64,000 nucleotides of DNA from Pseudomonas sp. Q11 (GTDB lineage Bacteria > Pseudomonadota > Gammaproteobacteria > Pseudomonadales > Pseudomonadaceae), in contig NZ_JAKNQY010000003.1 in assembly GCF_024494355.1 (NCBI RefSeq), forward strand, positions 7,666-71,665, in the 5' to 3' direction. Under the pieces are notes generated by a model. It had not been told where the DNA came from. It saw nothing but the letters and a program-made list of their open reading frames with translations, and did not search any database. A program made the translations under genes and the position numbers. Numbering within the stretch: the first letter of the stretch is position 1; each line of letters starts with the position of its first letter. This document shows, piece by piece, positions 43,809 through 52,930 of this stretch.

Positions 43809-45092
43809 TCAGATGACAATCCGCAGGCACTGGCCGGCGTGATACAGCGAAAAACCCGCTTCATACAAGCAACTGCGCAAGCCTGTCCCGGCCAGTGGCC
43901 GCATAGCCGCGAAGGGAATTGGCAGCGCGCTGGCGTTGCCATGACACAGATAGTCGGCAAAGGCTTTGCCCACCACTGTGCCGGTTGTCACGCCCCGACC
44001 GTTGTAACCCGTCACGGCCACCAGACCGGGGGCCGGCTCGAACAGGCGCATCAGATGATCGGGGGTGAAGGCGATACAACCGGTCCAGGTGCATTCCCAT
44101 TCCACCGGCTTGAGGTAAGGGAAATAGTGCTGTTGCACACGATCGGCCCACGCCTTGAGGAACCAGGCGGGCTTGCGATTGCCGTTACCCAAGCTACCCA
44201 GCAAGAGGCGCCCGTCCTTGTCCCGACGAATGCTGCTCAATACCTGGCGAGTGTCCCACGAGCCCTGGCCGCCCGGCAGGATGCGCCGCGCCGCTTCGTC
44301 GGTCAGCGGAGCGGAGGCGACCTGGTAGTAATAACCGGGGAAGAAATTGCGCCGCAGCTCGGTCCAGTCACCTTCCGTGTAGGCATTGGACGCGATCACC
44401 ACTTGTTCGGCCAGCACCGAACCCTGGGCAGTTTGCACCGACCAGCGCTGACCCTGGCGTTCCAGGCGCGTCACGGGGGAATGATCAAACAACTGACCAC
44501 CCAGGTCGCTGGCAGCCTTGGCCAGCCCACTGGTATAGGCCATCGGATTGAGCGTGCCGGCACGCCGGTCGAGCAACGCCGCAGCGATTTTCGAGGTGCC
44601 CGTGGCCTCGGCACACGCCTGGCCGGTAAGCAACTCCACCGGAGCGCCACGGCGCTTCCATTGTTCTTCACGACTGCGCAGGTCCGCTTCGCCCCTGGCG
44701 TTATGGGCCATGTGCAGCGTGCCTTCGCGCCGCAGCTGGCAATCAATGTGGTATTTATCGACGAGGCTGAACACCAGCGCCGGTGCCGCCCCGAGCATGC
44801 GATTGAGCTGGCTGCCCACCGCTTCGCCGAAGCCGGCTTCTATCTCGTCCGGCGGGATCCACAAGCCGGCGTTGACCAAACCGACGTTGCGCCCCGACCC
44901 ACCATGCCCGGCCCGATGAGCCTCCAGCACCGCGACACGCTTGCCTTGCTCCAGCAAATGCACCGCCGCCGACAAACCGGTAAAGCCCGCGCCTATTACG
45001 CAGACATCCACCGTGATTTCGCCAGTGAGCGCAGTATTCTCAGGTCGTTGCGGCGTCAGTTTTTCCCACAGACATTCTTCGCGTAACGGCAT
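43809..45092 (-). CDS. amaA: L-pipecolate oxidase AmaA
   Basis: AmaA oxidises L-pipecolate to delta-1-piperideine-6-carboxylate in the lysine/pipecolate route. The 427-residue protein is a DAO-fold flavoprotein. Its FAD-binding motif is DVCVIGAGFTGLSAAVHLLEQGKRVAVLEAH near residues 29-59, followed by GSGRNVGLVNAGLW. A C-terminal GYNGRGVTTGTVVGKAFADYL helix ends the FAD site. Length and adjacency to amaB match P. putida. The enzyme also resembles glycine/gamma-glutamylputrescine oxidases, so the substrate assignment depends on context. ATG 45092 begins MPLREECLWEKLTP. Confidence 0.85.
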   Translation of the reverse strand: MPLREECLWEKLTPQRPENTALTGEITVDVCVIGAGFTGLSAAVHLLEQGKRVAVLEAHRAGHGGSGRNVGLVNAGLWIPPDEIEAGFGEAVGSQLNRMLGAAPALVFSLVDKYHIDCQLRREGTLHMAHNARGEADLRSREEQWKRRGAPVELLTGQACAEATGTSKIAAALLDRRAGTLNPMAYTSGLAKAASDLGGQLFDHSPVTRLERQGQRWSVQTAQGSVLAEQVVIASNAYTEGDWTELRRNFFPGYYYQVASAPLTDEAARRILPGGQGSWDTRQVLSSIRRDKDGRLLLGSLGNGNRKPAWFLKAWADRVQQHYFPYLKPVEWECTWTGCIAFTPDHLMRLFEPAPGLVAVTGYNGRGVTTGTVVGKAFADYLCHGNASALPIPFAAMRPLAGTGLRSCLYEAGFSLYHAGQCLRIVI

Positions 45093-45138
45093 TGCCAGAC
45101 TCCGGAAATGAAACCCAACCACTGCACATAAACTCATT

Positions 45139-45226
45139 GTGGGAGCGAGCCTGCTCGCGATGCGGTTTACCTTGCAACATCCATGTTGGCTGATCCGACG
45201 CTATCGCGAGCAGGCTCGCTCCCACA
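45139..45226. repeat. REP inverted pair between amaB and amaA
   Basis: Facing REP units (45139-45162 and 45201-45226) in the 156-base gap between the two same-direction catabolic genes. Confidence 0.9.
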
Positions 45227-45248
45227 GGGGACACGCGTTGACACGACC

Positions 45249-46739
45249 TCAGTCGAAAGTAATCCCCTGCGCCAACGGCAGCTCAAGCGAGTAGTTCACG
45301 GTGTTGGTCTGGCGACGCATGTAGCCGCGCCATGCATCGGAACCCGATTCACGCCCGCCGCCGGTCTCTTTCTCACCGCCGAACGCGCCGCCGATTTCCG
45401 CGCCGCTCGGGCCGATGTTGACGTTGGCGATGCCGCAGTCGCTGCCCACCGCCGACATGAATTGCTCAGCTTCACGCACATCCGTGGTGAAGATGCAGGA
45501 CGACAAGCCCTGAGGCACGGCGTTATTGAGTTGCAGGGCCTGGGTAAAATCCTTGTAGCCGACCACATAAAGGATCGGCGCGAAGGTTTCGTGGCGCACC
45601 ACGTCGCTCTGCTCCGGCATCTCGACGATGGCCGGCGATACGTAATAGGCATTCGGGAACTGGTCTTCCAACTGGCGTTTACCACCAAACACCTTACCGC
45701 CTTCACTTAACGCCTGCTCCAGCGCATCCTGCATGCCCTGGAAGCTTTGCTTGTCGATCAGCGGCCCGACCAGGTTGCCTTCCAGCGGATGACCGATGCG
45801 CACTTTCGAATAAGCGGCCTTGAGCCGGGTGACGATCTCTTCTTTCACCGACTCATGGGCAATCAGGCGGCGCAGCGTCGTGCACCGCTGGCCGGCGGTG
45901 CCGACGGCGCTGAACAGGATGGCGCGCACGGCCATGTCCAGGTCGGCGCTGGGGGCCAGGATCATCGCATTGTTGCCACCCAGTTCGAGGATGCTGCGGG
46001 CAAAGCGCGCGGCGACTTTCGGCGCCACTTCACGGCCCATGCGGGTGCTGCCGGTGGCGCTGATCAACGCCACGCGCGGATCGTCCACCAGCGCTTCGCC
46101 GGCATCGCGACCGCCGATGATCACTTGACTGAGGTACGGTGGCGCATCGCTGAAGTTCTTCAACACACGCTCGAACAACGCCTGGCAGGCCAGGGCGGTG
46201 AGCGGGGTCTTCTCCGAAGGTTTCCAGATCACCGCGTTGCCGCACACCAGGGCCAGCGTCGTGTTCCAGGCCCAGACCGCCACCGGGAAGTTGAAAGCGC
46301 TGATCACACCGACCACACCCAGCGGATGCCAGGATTCACGCATGTGGTGGCCCGGACGCTCGGAGGCGATGGTCAGGCCGTACAACTGGCGGGACAGACC
46401 GACCGCGAAGTCGCAGATGTCGATCATCTCTTGCACTTCACCCAAACCTTCCTGGGTGATCTTGCCGGCTTCCCACGACACCAGTTCGCCGAGGTCGGCT
46501 TTGTACTCGCGCAGCAAGTCACCGAATTGACGCACCAGCTCGCCGCGACGCGGGGCCGGCACCTGGCGCCACAGGTCGAACGCATGTTCGGCGCGGCTGA
46601 CCTGCTGCTCGACCTCTGCAGCGCCTTCCCAGTTCACGGCGCCGATGCGACTGCCATCAATGGGCGAATGCACCGGTTGTGTGCCGCTCTGGTACAAGGC
46701 CGGTTCGACACCCAGACGATCAAGCAATGCAGCAACCAT
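45249..46739 (-). CDS. amaB: L-aminoadipate-semialdehyde dehydrogenase AmaB
   Basis: AmaB oxidises 2-aminoadipate 6-semialdehyde to 2-aminoadipate, the step after AmaA. The 496-residue ALDH-fold enzyme has the NAD-binding region SAFNFPVAVWAWNTTLALVCGNAVIWKPSEKTP near residues 153-185, ATGSTRMGREV near 231, catalytic Glu in ILELGGNNAM near 255, and catalytic Cys in GTAGQRCTTLRRL near 290-300. It belongs to the ALDH7/antiquitin-like group, as expected. It lies upstream of amaA on the minus strand and is divergent from a LysR gene. Confidence 0.9.
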   Translation of the reverse strand: MVAALLDRLGVEPALYQSGTQPVHSPIDGSRIGAVNWEGAAEVEQQVSRAEHAFDLWRQVPAPRRGELVRQFGDLLREYKADLGELVSWEAGKITQEGLGEVQEMIDICDFAVGLSRQLYGLTIASERPGHHMRESWHPLGVVGVISAFNFPVAVWAWNTTLALVCGNAVIWKPSEKTPLTALACQALFERVLKNFSDAPPYLSQVIIGGRDAGEALVDDPRVALISATGSTRMGREVAPKVAARFARSILELGGNNAMILAPSADLDMAVRAILFSAVGTAGQRCTTLRRLIAHESVKEEIVTRLKAAYSKVRIGHPLEGNLVGPLIDKQSFQGMQDALEQALSEGGKVFGGKRQLEDQFPNAYYVSPAIVEMPEQSDVVRHETFAPILYVVGYKDFTQALQLNNAVPQGLSSCIFTTDVREAEQFMSAVGSDCGIANVNIGPSGAEIGGAFGGEKETGGGRESGSDAWRGYMRRQTNTVNYSLELPLAQGITFD

Positions 46740-46917
46740 GGTTAATTCCTCAAACAAAAGACAAAGAATTGGCAGCCGGACAATCACGGCTGATCAGACC
46801 TGTAGTTGTAGCTGGCCCGAGACTTGCCAACAAACGACCTTTAAGCGAGATATCATTCCGTTTATTCATGCTGGCCATGACCGGATACGCAGAGCCACAA
46901 GAAATTAAGGCCTCATC

Positions 46918-47823
46918 ATGATCAATAAACGCTATTTGCCGTCGATCACGGCGCTACAGTGCTTCGAAGCGGTGACCCGACACCTGAGCTTCACTCGCGC
47001 CGCCGAAGAGCTGAATCTGACTCAGAGCGCCGTCAGCAAACAGGTCGCACAGTTGGAGGAACTGCTACAGCATTTGCTGTTTCGCCGCGTACGTCGACGC
47101 TTGCAACTGACACCGGCAGGAGATTTGTACCTGGGGGAGGTACGAAAAATCCTTACGCAGGTGGAGATGTCCACCCACTATTTGCGCTCCTACGGCGGCG
47201 ATACCGAAGTCCTACGGGTTTCCACGCCGCCAACCTTCGGTGCTCGCTGGCTGGTCCCACGGCTCAAAGGCTGGCGCCTGCGGCATCCGAAGATTCATCT
47301 GGATCTGTGCAGCGAGCAGGAGGCCGACGACCTGGTCCAGGGGCGCAGCGACCTGGCGTTCTATTTCGGCCAGGGCTCACGGCCCGGCGCCGAATCCCTG
47401 AAACTGTTCGGCGAAGAGCTGGTGCCGGTCTGCGCCCCTGGCAATCTGCCGGCCCAACCCTTCAGCGACCCGACGCAACTGACCGATCTGGTGCTGCTGC
47501 AAAACGCCTCACGTCCCCAGGCCTGGCACGACTGGTTCGCCAGCCAGGGCTATCACACCGAACACAGCTACCACGGGCCGCGCTTTGAAACCTTCTACAT
47601 GTGCATTCGGGCCGCCCAGGTTGGCTGCGGCGTCGCCCTGCTGCCACGCTTTCTGGTGGAAGAAGAACTGGCTGACGGCAAGCTGGTGATCCCCTGGCAA
47701 TATGCGATGCCCAGTACCGATGCCTATTACCTGGCCTATCCTGAGCATTCGGCGGAAGTGCCCAAGGTGCGGCTTTTTGTGGAGTGGATGCTGGAGCAGA
47801 TCGAGGCTTCAATGGCACCTTGA
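46918..47823 (+). CDS. LysR-family regulator divergent from amaB
   Basis: This 301-residue LysR regulator has its helix-turn-helix near residues 8-65 (SITALQCFEAVTRHLSFTRAAEELNLTQSAVSKQVAQLEELLQHLLF). The effector domain includes VSTPPTFGARWLVPRLKGWRLRHPKIHLDLCSEQEADDLVQGRSDLAFYFG. Divergent placement from amaB across 178 bases, as in P. putida, suggests it controls amaBA in response to a lysine catabolite. This is inferred from position. Confidence 0.87.
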   Translation: MINKRYLPSITALQCFEAVTRHLSFTRAAEELNLTQSAVSKQVAQLEELLQHLLFRRVRRRLQLTPAGDLYLGEVRKILTQVEMSTHYLRSYGGDTEVLRVSTPPTFGARWLVPRLKGWRLRHPKIHLDLCSEQEADDLVQGRSDLAFYFGQGSRPGAESLKLFGEELVPVCAPGNLPAQPFSDPTQLTDLVLLQNASRPQAWHDWFASQGYHTEHSYHGPRFETFYMCIRAAQVGCGVALLPRFLVEEELADGKLVIPWQYAMPSTDAYYLAYPEHSAEVPKVRLFVEWMLEQIEASMAP

Positions 47824-47828
47824 GAATG

Positions 47829-47914
47829 CTATCGCGGGCAAGCCTTGCTCCCACAGGGGTGTGCGCAGCGGCCAGTCACCCGCTCTTCTGTGGGAGCAAG
47901 GCTCGCCCGCGATG
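47829..47914. repeat. REP inverted pair (variant)
   Basis: CTATCGCGGGCAAGCCTTGC and a facing GTGGGAGCAAGGCTCGCCCG unit after the LysR gene. Confidence 0.85.
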
Positions 47915-48065
47915 AGGCCCGTTGGCATATCCAGATACTCCAGCGGGGTACCCGCCGTTAAAAAATCGCTGGCAATATTCACCACGGTTATGCGCCACTA
48001 GCCCCTTCACCACAAACCGCTGCACCCCGCTGCCCGCCGCAGCGGCCTGTCTGGAGATTCCCGCC

Positions 48066-49271
48066 ATGAGCGAGAGTGTATTTGCCGATCGCATCGTGCA
48101 GAACCTGCTCGACACCGACTTCTACAAACTGACGATGATGCAGGCGGTGCTGCACAACTACCCCAACGTCGAAGTCGAATGGGAATTTCGCTGCCGCAAC
48201 AGCGAGGATCTGCGGCCATACCTGGCAGAGATCCGTGTTCAGATCGAACGCCTGGCCGAGCTGAGCCTGAGCGCCGACCAGTTGGGCTTCCTGGAGCGCA
48301 TCAGCTTCCTCAAGCCCGACTTCCTGCGTTTTCTGGGCCTGTTCCGTTTCAATCTGCGCTACATGCACACCGGCATCGAGAACGGCGAGCTGTTTATCCG
48401 CCTGCGTGGGCCATGGTTGCACGTGATCCTGTTCGAAGTGCCGCTGCTGGCCATTGTCAGCGAAGTACGCAACCGCTATCGCTACCGCGAAATCGTTCTG
48501 GAGCAGGCGCGCGAACAGCTGTATCGCAAGTTCGACTGGCTGACCGCCAACGCCAGTGTCGAGGAATTGTCCGAACTGCAAGTCGCGGACTTCGGCACCC
48601 GCCGACGATTTTCCTACCGCGTCCAGGAAGAAGTGGTGAACGTGCTCAAGCACGATTTCCCCGGGCGCTTCGTCGGCACCAGCAATGTGCATCTGTCCCG
48701 GGAACTGGACATGAAACCCCTGGGCACCATGGCCCATGAATGGATCATGGCCCACCAGCAACTGGGCCCGCGACTGATCGACAGTCAGATCGCCGCCCTC
48801 GATTGCTGGGTGCGTGAGTACCGGGGTCTGCTGGGGATCGCACTGACCGATTGCATCACCATGGACGCCTTCCTCAAGGACTTCGATCTGTTCTTCGCCA
48901 AGCTGTTCGACGGTTTGCGCCATGACTCTGGTGACCCGGTCATCTGGGCCGAAAAAGCCATTGCTCACTACCACAAGCTCGGTATCGACCCGATGAGCAA
49001 GACGCTGGTGTTTTCCGATAGTCTGACATTGCCCAAATGCCTGGAGATTTTTCGGGCACTGCGTGGTCGCATTAATGTCAGCTTCGGTATCGGCACCAAC
49101 CTGACGTGTGACATCCCGGGTGTGGAGCCGATGAGCATCGTGCTTAAAATGATCAGCTGTGACGGACAACCCGTGGCCAAGATTTCAGACGAGCCCGGCA
49201 AGACCCACTGCAAGGACCCGAATTTCGTCGCCTACATGCGACACGTTTTCCAAGTACCTGCCGCCCTTTGA
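48066..49271 (+). CDS. pncB: Nicotinate phosphoribosyltransferase
   Basis: PncB makes nicotinate mononucleotide from nicotinate and PRPP in NAD salvage. The 401-residue product has the family opening [40 protein letters not shown]. It carries the autophosphorylated-histidine segment [13 protein letters not shown], and the PRPP/phosphate-binding [11 protein letters not shown] and FSDSL motifs. GIGTNLTCD is near the C-terminus. Its ATG (48066) follows GGAGATTCCCGCC. nadE starts 23 bases after the stop, and the two are in the same pathway. Confidence 0.96.
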   Translation: MSESVFADRIVQNLLDTDFYKLTMMQAVLHNYPNVEVEWEFRCRNSEDLRPYLAEIRVQIERLAELSLSADQLGFLERISFLKPDFLRFLGLFRFNLRYMHTGIENGELFIRLRGPWLHVILFEVPLLAIVSEVRNRYRYREIVLEQAREQLYRKFDWLTANASVEELSELQVADFGTRRRFSYRVQEEVVNVLKHDFPGRFVGTSNVHLSRELDMKPLGTMAHEWIMAHQQLGPRLIDSQIAALDCWVREYRGLLGIALTDCITMDAFLKDFDLFFAKLFDGLRHDSGDPVIWAEKAIAHYHKLGIDPMSKTLVFSDSLTLPKCLEIFRALRGRINVSFGIGTNLTCDIPGVEPMSIVLKMISCDGQPVAKISDEPGKTHCKDPNFVAYMRHVFQVPAAL

Positions 49272-49294
49272 CACACCAAGCAAGGAGTGAATTC

Positions 49295-50122
49295 ATGCAA
49301 GCCGTACAGCGTGAGATTGCTGAACAGCTCAAGGTTCAGCCGCCGTTCGCCGATGACGCTGCCCTCAAGGCCGAAATCGCTCGTCGGGTGGGCTTTATCC
49401 AGGATTGTCTGATCAACGCCGGACTCAAGACCCTCGTGCTGGGCATCAGCGGCGGGGTCGATTCGCTGACCGCCGGCCTGCTGGCGCAACGCGCAGCGCG
49501 CGAACTGCGGGAGAAGACCGGCAACGCCGCCTACAAGTTCATCGCCGTGCGCCTGCCGTACGAAACCCAGTTCGACGAACATGACGCCCAGGCCTGCGTG
49601 GACTTCATCGAGCCGGACGAGCGTCATACCGTCAACATCGGTCCGGCGGTCAAGGCACTGGCCAAGGAAGTGTTGGCGTTCGAAGGCAAAGCGCCGGGCT
49701 CCCGGGATTTCGTGCTGGGCAATACCAAGGCGCGGATGCGCATGGTGGCGCAGTACACCATCGCCGGTGCCGAGCAAGGCCTGGTCATCGGCACCGACCA
49801 TGCGGCCGAAGCGGTGATGGGTTTCTTCACCAAGTTCGGTGATGGCGCCTGTGACCTGGCCCCGTTGAGCGGCCTGGTGAAAAACCAGGTTCGGGCCATC
49901 GCCCGAGACTTCGGCGCGCCGGAATCGCTGGTGGAAAAAGTCCCCACTGCCGACCTTGAGGACCTGTCGCCCGGCAAGCCCGACGAAGCCGCCCACGGCG
50001 TGACCTATGGCGAGATCGATGCATTCCTGCACGGGCTGCCGGTGCGCGAAGAGGCCGCCCGAATCATATGCGAGACCTATTGCAAGACCGAGCACAAACG
50101 GGTGATGCCGTACGCCCCTTGA
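49295..50122 (+). CDS. nadE: Ammonia-dependent NAD synthetase NadE
   Basis: NadE amidates deamido-NAD to NAD with ATP and ammonia, the last step of NAD formation. The 275-residue product is the short ammonia-dependent type. The PP-loop is [17 protein letters not shown] at about residues 48-64. [37 protein letters not shown] and [16 protein letters not shown] are NadE signatures. AAGGAG lies eight bases upstream of ATG 49295. It directly follows pncB and is followed by a repeat and terminator. Confidence 0.97.
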   Translation: MQAVQREIAEQLKVQPPFADDAALKAEIARRVGFIQDCLINAGLKTLVLGISGGVDSLTAGLLAQRAARELREKTGNAAYKFIAVRLPYETQFDEHDAQACVDFIEPDERHTVNIGPAVKALAKEVLAFEGKAPGSRDFVLGNTKARMRMVAQYTIAGAEQGLVIGTDHAAEAVMGFFTKFGDGACDLAPLSGLVKNQVRAIARDFGAPESLVEKVPTADLEDLSPGKPDEAAHGVTYGEIDAFLHGLPVREEAARIICETYCKTEHKRVMPYAP

Positions 50123-50147
50123 CCGCCGCTATGGTCGCAATTCCCTT

Positions 50148-50233
50148 GTGGGAGCGGGCTTGCTCGAAGACGTCGGCACGGTCAACATTGAGCTTGCCTG
50201 AACCACCGCCTTCGCGAGCAAGCCCGCTCCCAC
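50148..50233. repeat. REP-like inverted pair (variant)
   Basis: GTGGGAGCGGGCTTGCTCG and the facing CGCGAGCAAGCCCGCTCCCAC enclose a spacer of about 45 bases after nadE. Confidence 0.85.
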
Positions 50234-50249
50234 AGGGATTATTTGACAT

Positions 50250-50282
50250 AAAAAAAGCGCCCTGCGATGGGGCGCTTTTTTA
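50250..50282. terminator. Bidirectional terminator between nadE and azurin
   Basis: An AGCGCC-C-TGCGAT-G-GGCGCT stem is flanked by an A-run and a T-run, so it serves both convergent genes. Confidence 0.9.
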
Positions 50283-50293
50283 TGCCTGAAGAA

Positions 50294-50740
50294 TTACTTC
50301 AGGGTAACGGTGCCCTTCATCATCGAGATGTGGCCCGGGAACGAGCAGAAGAAGCCGTATTTCTCATCGGCGCTCAGTTTCGACACGTCGAAGGTCACCG
50401 AGTCCTTCTCCTTGGCCCCGATAAGTTTGGTGTGAGCGATGATGCGCGCATCACCTTCTTTCAGATAGTCCTTGTCGATACCGGCTGCCAGACCATCGGT
50501 AGCAATCGGCTGCATGTCAGCCTCTTTGCTCAGTACCCAGTTATGGCCCATGACGTTCTTCGGCAAGCTGCCTGAGTGAGTCAGTTCTACGGTGAAGGTC
50601 TTGCAGCTCTTGTCGATCTCGATGGCCTTGGTGCCGAAGGTCATCTGGTCGGTCGAGTCGATGGTGGTCTTGCACTCGGCTGCCATCAGCTGGCTGCTGG
50701 CCAGCGTCAACAGGGATACTGCAGCTAGTTTGGCGAACAT
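50294..50740 (-). CDS. azu: Azurin
   Basis: Azurin is a periplasmic type 1 blue-copper electron carrier that can donate to denitrification or oxidase chains. The 148-residue precursor has a 20-residue signal ([20 protein letters not shown]) and a 128-residue mature protein. Copper ligands fall at the standard mature positions: Gly45, His46 (GHNW), Cys112 and His117 (CSFPGH) and axial Met121. The Cys3-Cys26 disulfide pair is present. ATG 50740 gives the canonical length. It is convergent with nadE, and an FNR-like site lies upstream. Confidence 0.98.
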   Translation of the reverse strand: MFAKLAAVSLLTLASSQLMAAECKTTIDSTDQMTFGTKAIEIDKSCKTFTVELTHSGSLPKNVMGHNWVLSKEADMQPIATDGLAAGIDKDYLKEGDARIIAHTKLIGAKEKDSVTFDVSKLSADEKYGFFCSFPGHISMMKGTVTLK

Positions 50741-50812
50741 GGTGAATCTCCAAGGCATGGTTAGAAAAATTCCGTCAATGGGGAAGACTGCCTGAATTTC
50801 AGACAAGTTCCT

Positions 50813-50826
50813 ATGACCTGAGTCAA
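50813..50826 (-). promoter_or_regulatory. Possible ANR/FNR box upstream of azurin
   Basis: Read on the minus strand, TTGACTCAGGTCAT matches the TTGAT-N4-ATCAA consensus at seven of ten defined positions. It lies about 73 bases upstream of the azurin ATG. Azurin genes in Pseudomonas are known to respond to ANR, which supports but does not prove the call. Confidence 0.45.
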
Positions 50827-50934
50827 AGATTGTATACAACTTAAGGCTATCAGCCTGATGAGCATAATCAACCAGCCAAAGGTATGACGCACCCATATGA
50901 TCGACTCCATCACCTCTCTCTGGAGTATCGCGTC

Positions 50935-51024
50935 ATGAACCTCAACAGCCTGTTATGCAGCTTGCTCGCCGCCTACGCCTGCGGCGCCAGTGGCACCTAC
51001 GAAAAACCCCGGCGCGAGGTTTAA
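50935..51024 (+). CDS. Possible 29-residue small protein
   Basis: An ATG at 50935 with TGGAG nine bases upstream opens a 29-codon frame, MNLNSLLCSLLAAYACGASG followed by a charged tail ending KPRREV. The first 19 residues are hydrophobic with two cysteines, so the peptide could insert in a membrane. It lies between azurin and the LOG gene and could equally be a chance frame. No family is recognised. Confidence 0.3.
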   Translation: MNLNSLLCSLLAAYACGASGTYEKPRREV

Positions 51025-51085
51025 TTGCTTTGCGCAACCAAAGCCAGGCTTTACTCTGGAACAGTAACTGACCACGGAGTAAGGC

Positions 51086-51673
51086 ATGTCTTTAGCGTCT
51101 GTTTGTGTATTTTGCGGCGCCAGCACCGGTAGCCATCCGGCCTATCGTGAAGCGGCGCAGGCCTTGGGGCGTGCGTTGGCGGAACGAAAGCTGACGCTGG
51201 TCTATGGCGGCGGCGCGGTCGGCTTGATGGGCATCGTCGCCGATGCGGCCCTCGCGGCTGGCGGCGAAGTGATCGGGATCATCCCGCAGAGCCTTAAAGA
51301 CAAGGAAATCGGCCACAGTGGCCTGACCCGCCTGGAAGTGGTGGACGGCATGCATGCCCGCAAGGCACGCATGGCTCAGCTCAGCGATGCCTTTATCGCC
51401 CTGCCCGGTGGCCTCGGCACGCTGGAGGAGTTGTTCGAAGTCTGGACCTGGGGCCAGCTCGGCTATCACGGAAAACCGCTGGGACTGCTGGAAGTGAACG
51501 GCTTCTACAGCAAACTCACCGGTTTTCTTGATCATATCGTCGGCGAAGGCTTCGTCCGCGCGCCCCATCGTGACATGCTGCAAGCGAGCGAATCACCGCA
51601 TAACCTGCTCGATGCGCTGGACGAGTGGCAACCGTCGGTACATCCAAAGTGGGCCGAACAAAAACCCAGCTAA
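51086..51673 (+). CDS. LOG-family protein (cytokinin riboside 5'-monophosphate phosphoribohydrolase type)
   Basis: This 195-residue Rossmann-fold protein of the LOG/TIGR00730 family releases free base from nucleoside 5'-monophosphates. Motifs are [19 protein letters not shown] near residues 7-25, [12 protein letters not shown] near 37-48, [34 protein letters not shown] near 92-125 (the PGGxGTxxE active-site motif), and HRDMLQ near the end. Bacterial members are often general nucleotide hydrolases, so a role in making cytokinin is only a possibility. ATG 51086 follows ACGGAGTAAGGC. Confidence 0.92.
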   Translation: MSLASVCVFCGASTGSHPAYREAAQALGRALAERKLTLVYGGGAVGLMGIVADAALAAGGEVIGIIPQSLKDKEIGHSGLTRLEVVDGMHARKARMAQLSDAFIALPGGLGTLEELFEVWTWGQLGYHGKPLGLLEVNGFYSKLTGFLDHIVGEGFVRAPHRDMLQASESPHNLLDALDEWQPSVHPKWAEQKPS

Positions 51674-51741
51674 CGGCTCGACCCCGATACAGGGCAGAAT
51701 ACGCGCCGCTCAACCTCACCTTCGACCCCAGAGGATCGCCC

Positions 51742-51930
51742 ATGGCTAAACCCAATTATTCCTTCGCCAAACGTCAGAGAGATTTGGCCAAGGAGCAGAA
51801 GAAAGAGGAAAAGCTTCAGCGCAAGAAAGCTACCGCTGAAGAAGAAGCAGCACTGAGCCCGGATACCGAAGGCGACGTGGCGGCAGACGTTGATGTTGAT
51901 GCACCGAAAGATCAGGCGCCGGACGCCTGA
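51742..51930 (+). CDS. Small highly charged conserved protein
   Basis: This 62-residue protein has a strongly basic first half (MAKPNYSFAKRQRDLAKEQK, then KEEKLQRKK) and an acidic second half ending DVDVDAPKDQAPDA. It is probably an extended or coiled peptide. AGAGGATCGCCC precedes ATG 51742. Function is unknown. A nucleic-acid-binding role is suggested only by the basic part. It lies 68 bases downstream of the LOG gene in the same direction. Confidence 0.75.
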   Translation: MAKPNYSFAKRQRDLAKEQKKEEKLQRKKATAEEEAALSPDTEGDVAADVDVDAPKDQAPDA

Positions 51931-51977
51931 GCCTCTCCGGGCCCGATGATCTGATCCGGCCCCCGGTTCTGTGTCCA

Positions 51978-52002
51978 GGGCCGGCAGCCTCGCTGCCGGC
52001 CC
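51978..52002. terminator. Perfect 11-bp hairpin between convergent genes
   Basis: GGGCCGGCAGC and GCTGCCGGCCC with a CTC loop lie between the small charged protein gene and the convergent transglutaminase gene. There is no T-run, so it may act as a processing or weak termination site for both strands. Confidence 0.55.
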
Positions 52003-52036
52003 TCACAGGCCAGTCCCTTCCCACAATGGGATCTGT

Positions 52037-52930
52037 CTACGATTCAAGCGGCATCACCGTCACCCGCACTTCGGGGTCATGATCGCCGCCGCCCAGAATG
52101 ACTCCCCGCAACGGCGACACATCGGAAAAATCCCGGCCCCAGGCCAACGTGATGTGTTCCAGCGCCGGCTGAACGTTGTTGGTCGGGTCGAAGTCCACCC
52201 AGCCCAGCACCGGGCAAAACACCGAGATCCAGGCGTGCGAGGCATCGGCACCGATCAACCGTGGCTGGCCCGGCGGTGGTTGAGTCAACAGGTAGCCGCT
52301 GACGTACCGCGCCGCCAACCCACGGGAGCGCACGCAGGCCAGCATCAGGTGAGCAAAGTCCTGGCACACCCCACGCCGTCGTTCCAGCACCTCCACCAGT
52401 GGCGTCGCCACCTGGGTCGCCTCGGCGTCGAAGGTGAACTCTTGGAAAATCTTTTCCATCAGCGCCTGCACGCCGAGTATCAATGGGCGCCCCGGAGGGA
52501 AGCAACTTTCTGAAAACTCTACGAAGCTGCGCTTGAGGTGCACATAGGGTGACTCGAAACGATAGCGGCACGCATCCAGCAACGGAGCAGCCAGTGGCCG
52601 GCCGCTGTAGGTCAGCGCCTGACAGGTCGACTCCCAGGCGGGGGACAAACTGAAGTCCAGCTCAGGACGCGCCAACACTTCCACGCTCAGACGCGCGTTG
52701 ACCAGCAACTCGTCATGGGGCCGTTCGAACGCCAGGCGGGTCAGAGGGTTGCCGAATACATCCAGCTCATCGCGACGGGTCGTCGGCTCCGGGCTGATCA
52801 ACAACTGCTGCTCGGTGCAACGCTGCCATTCACAGGCGCGTGGCCAGAGGTGGGCAAGCTGCTGGGCCAGAGACACCGGGCTGTCGTAGTGATAATGGGT
52901 GTCGTGAAAAATCTGGTAACGAGCGCTCAT
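52037..52930 (-). CDS. Transglutaminase-like protein (COG1305 type)
   Basis: This 297-residue cytoplasmic protein has a transglutaminase/cysteine-protease fold. The N-terminal bacterial transglutaminase-like beta domain opens YQIFHDTHYHYDSPVSLAQQ. The catalytic triad is Cys189 (RRGVCQDFAH), His232 (DASHAWISVF) and Asp248 (WVDFDPTNN). Its start overlaps the stop of the ATP-grasp gene by one base, making it the third gene of a coupled minus-strand set. Such sets are predicted to build or cleave amide-linked peptide modifications. The real substrate is unknown. Confidence 0.87.
   Translation of the reverse strand: MSARYQIFHDTHYHYDSPVSLAQQLAHLWPRACEWQRCTEQQLLISPEPTTRRDELDVFGNPLTRLAFERPHDELLVNARLSVEVLARPELDFSLSPAWESTCQALTYSGRPLAAPLLDACRYRFESPYVHLKRSFVEFSESCFPPGRPLILGVQALMEKIFQEFTFDAEATQVATPLVEVLERRRGVCQDFAHLMLACVRSRGLAARYVSGYLLTQPPPGQPRLIGADASHAWISVFCPVLGWVDFDPTNNVQPALEHITLAWGRDFSDVSPLRGVILGGGDHDPEVRVTVMPLES

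Noticed and set aside
45747..46745. 332-codon plus-strand frame opposite amaB.
   Set aside because: Antisense shadow. The minus-strand frame has the full aldehyde dehydrogenase motif set.
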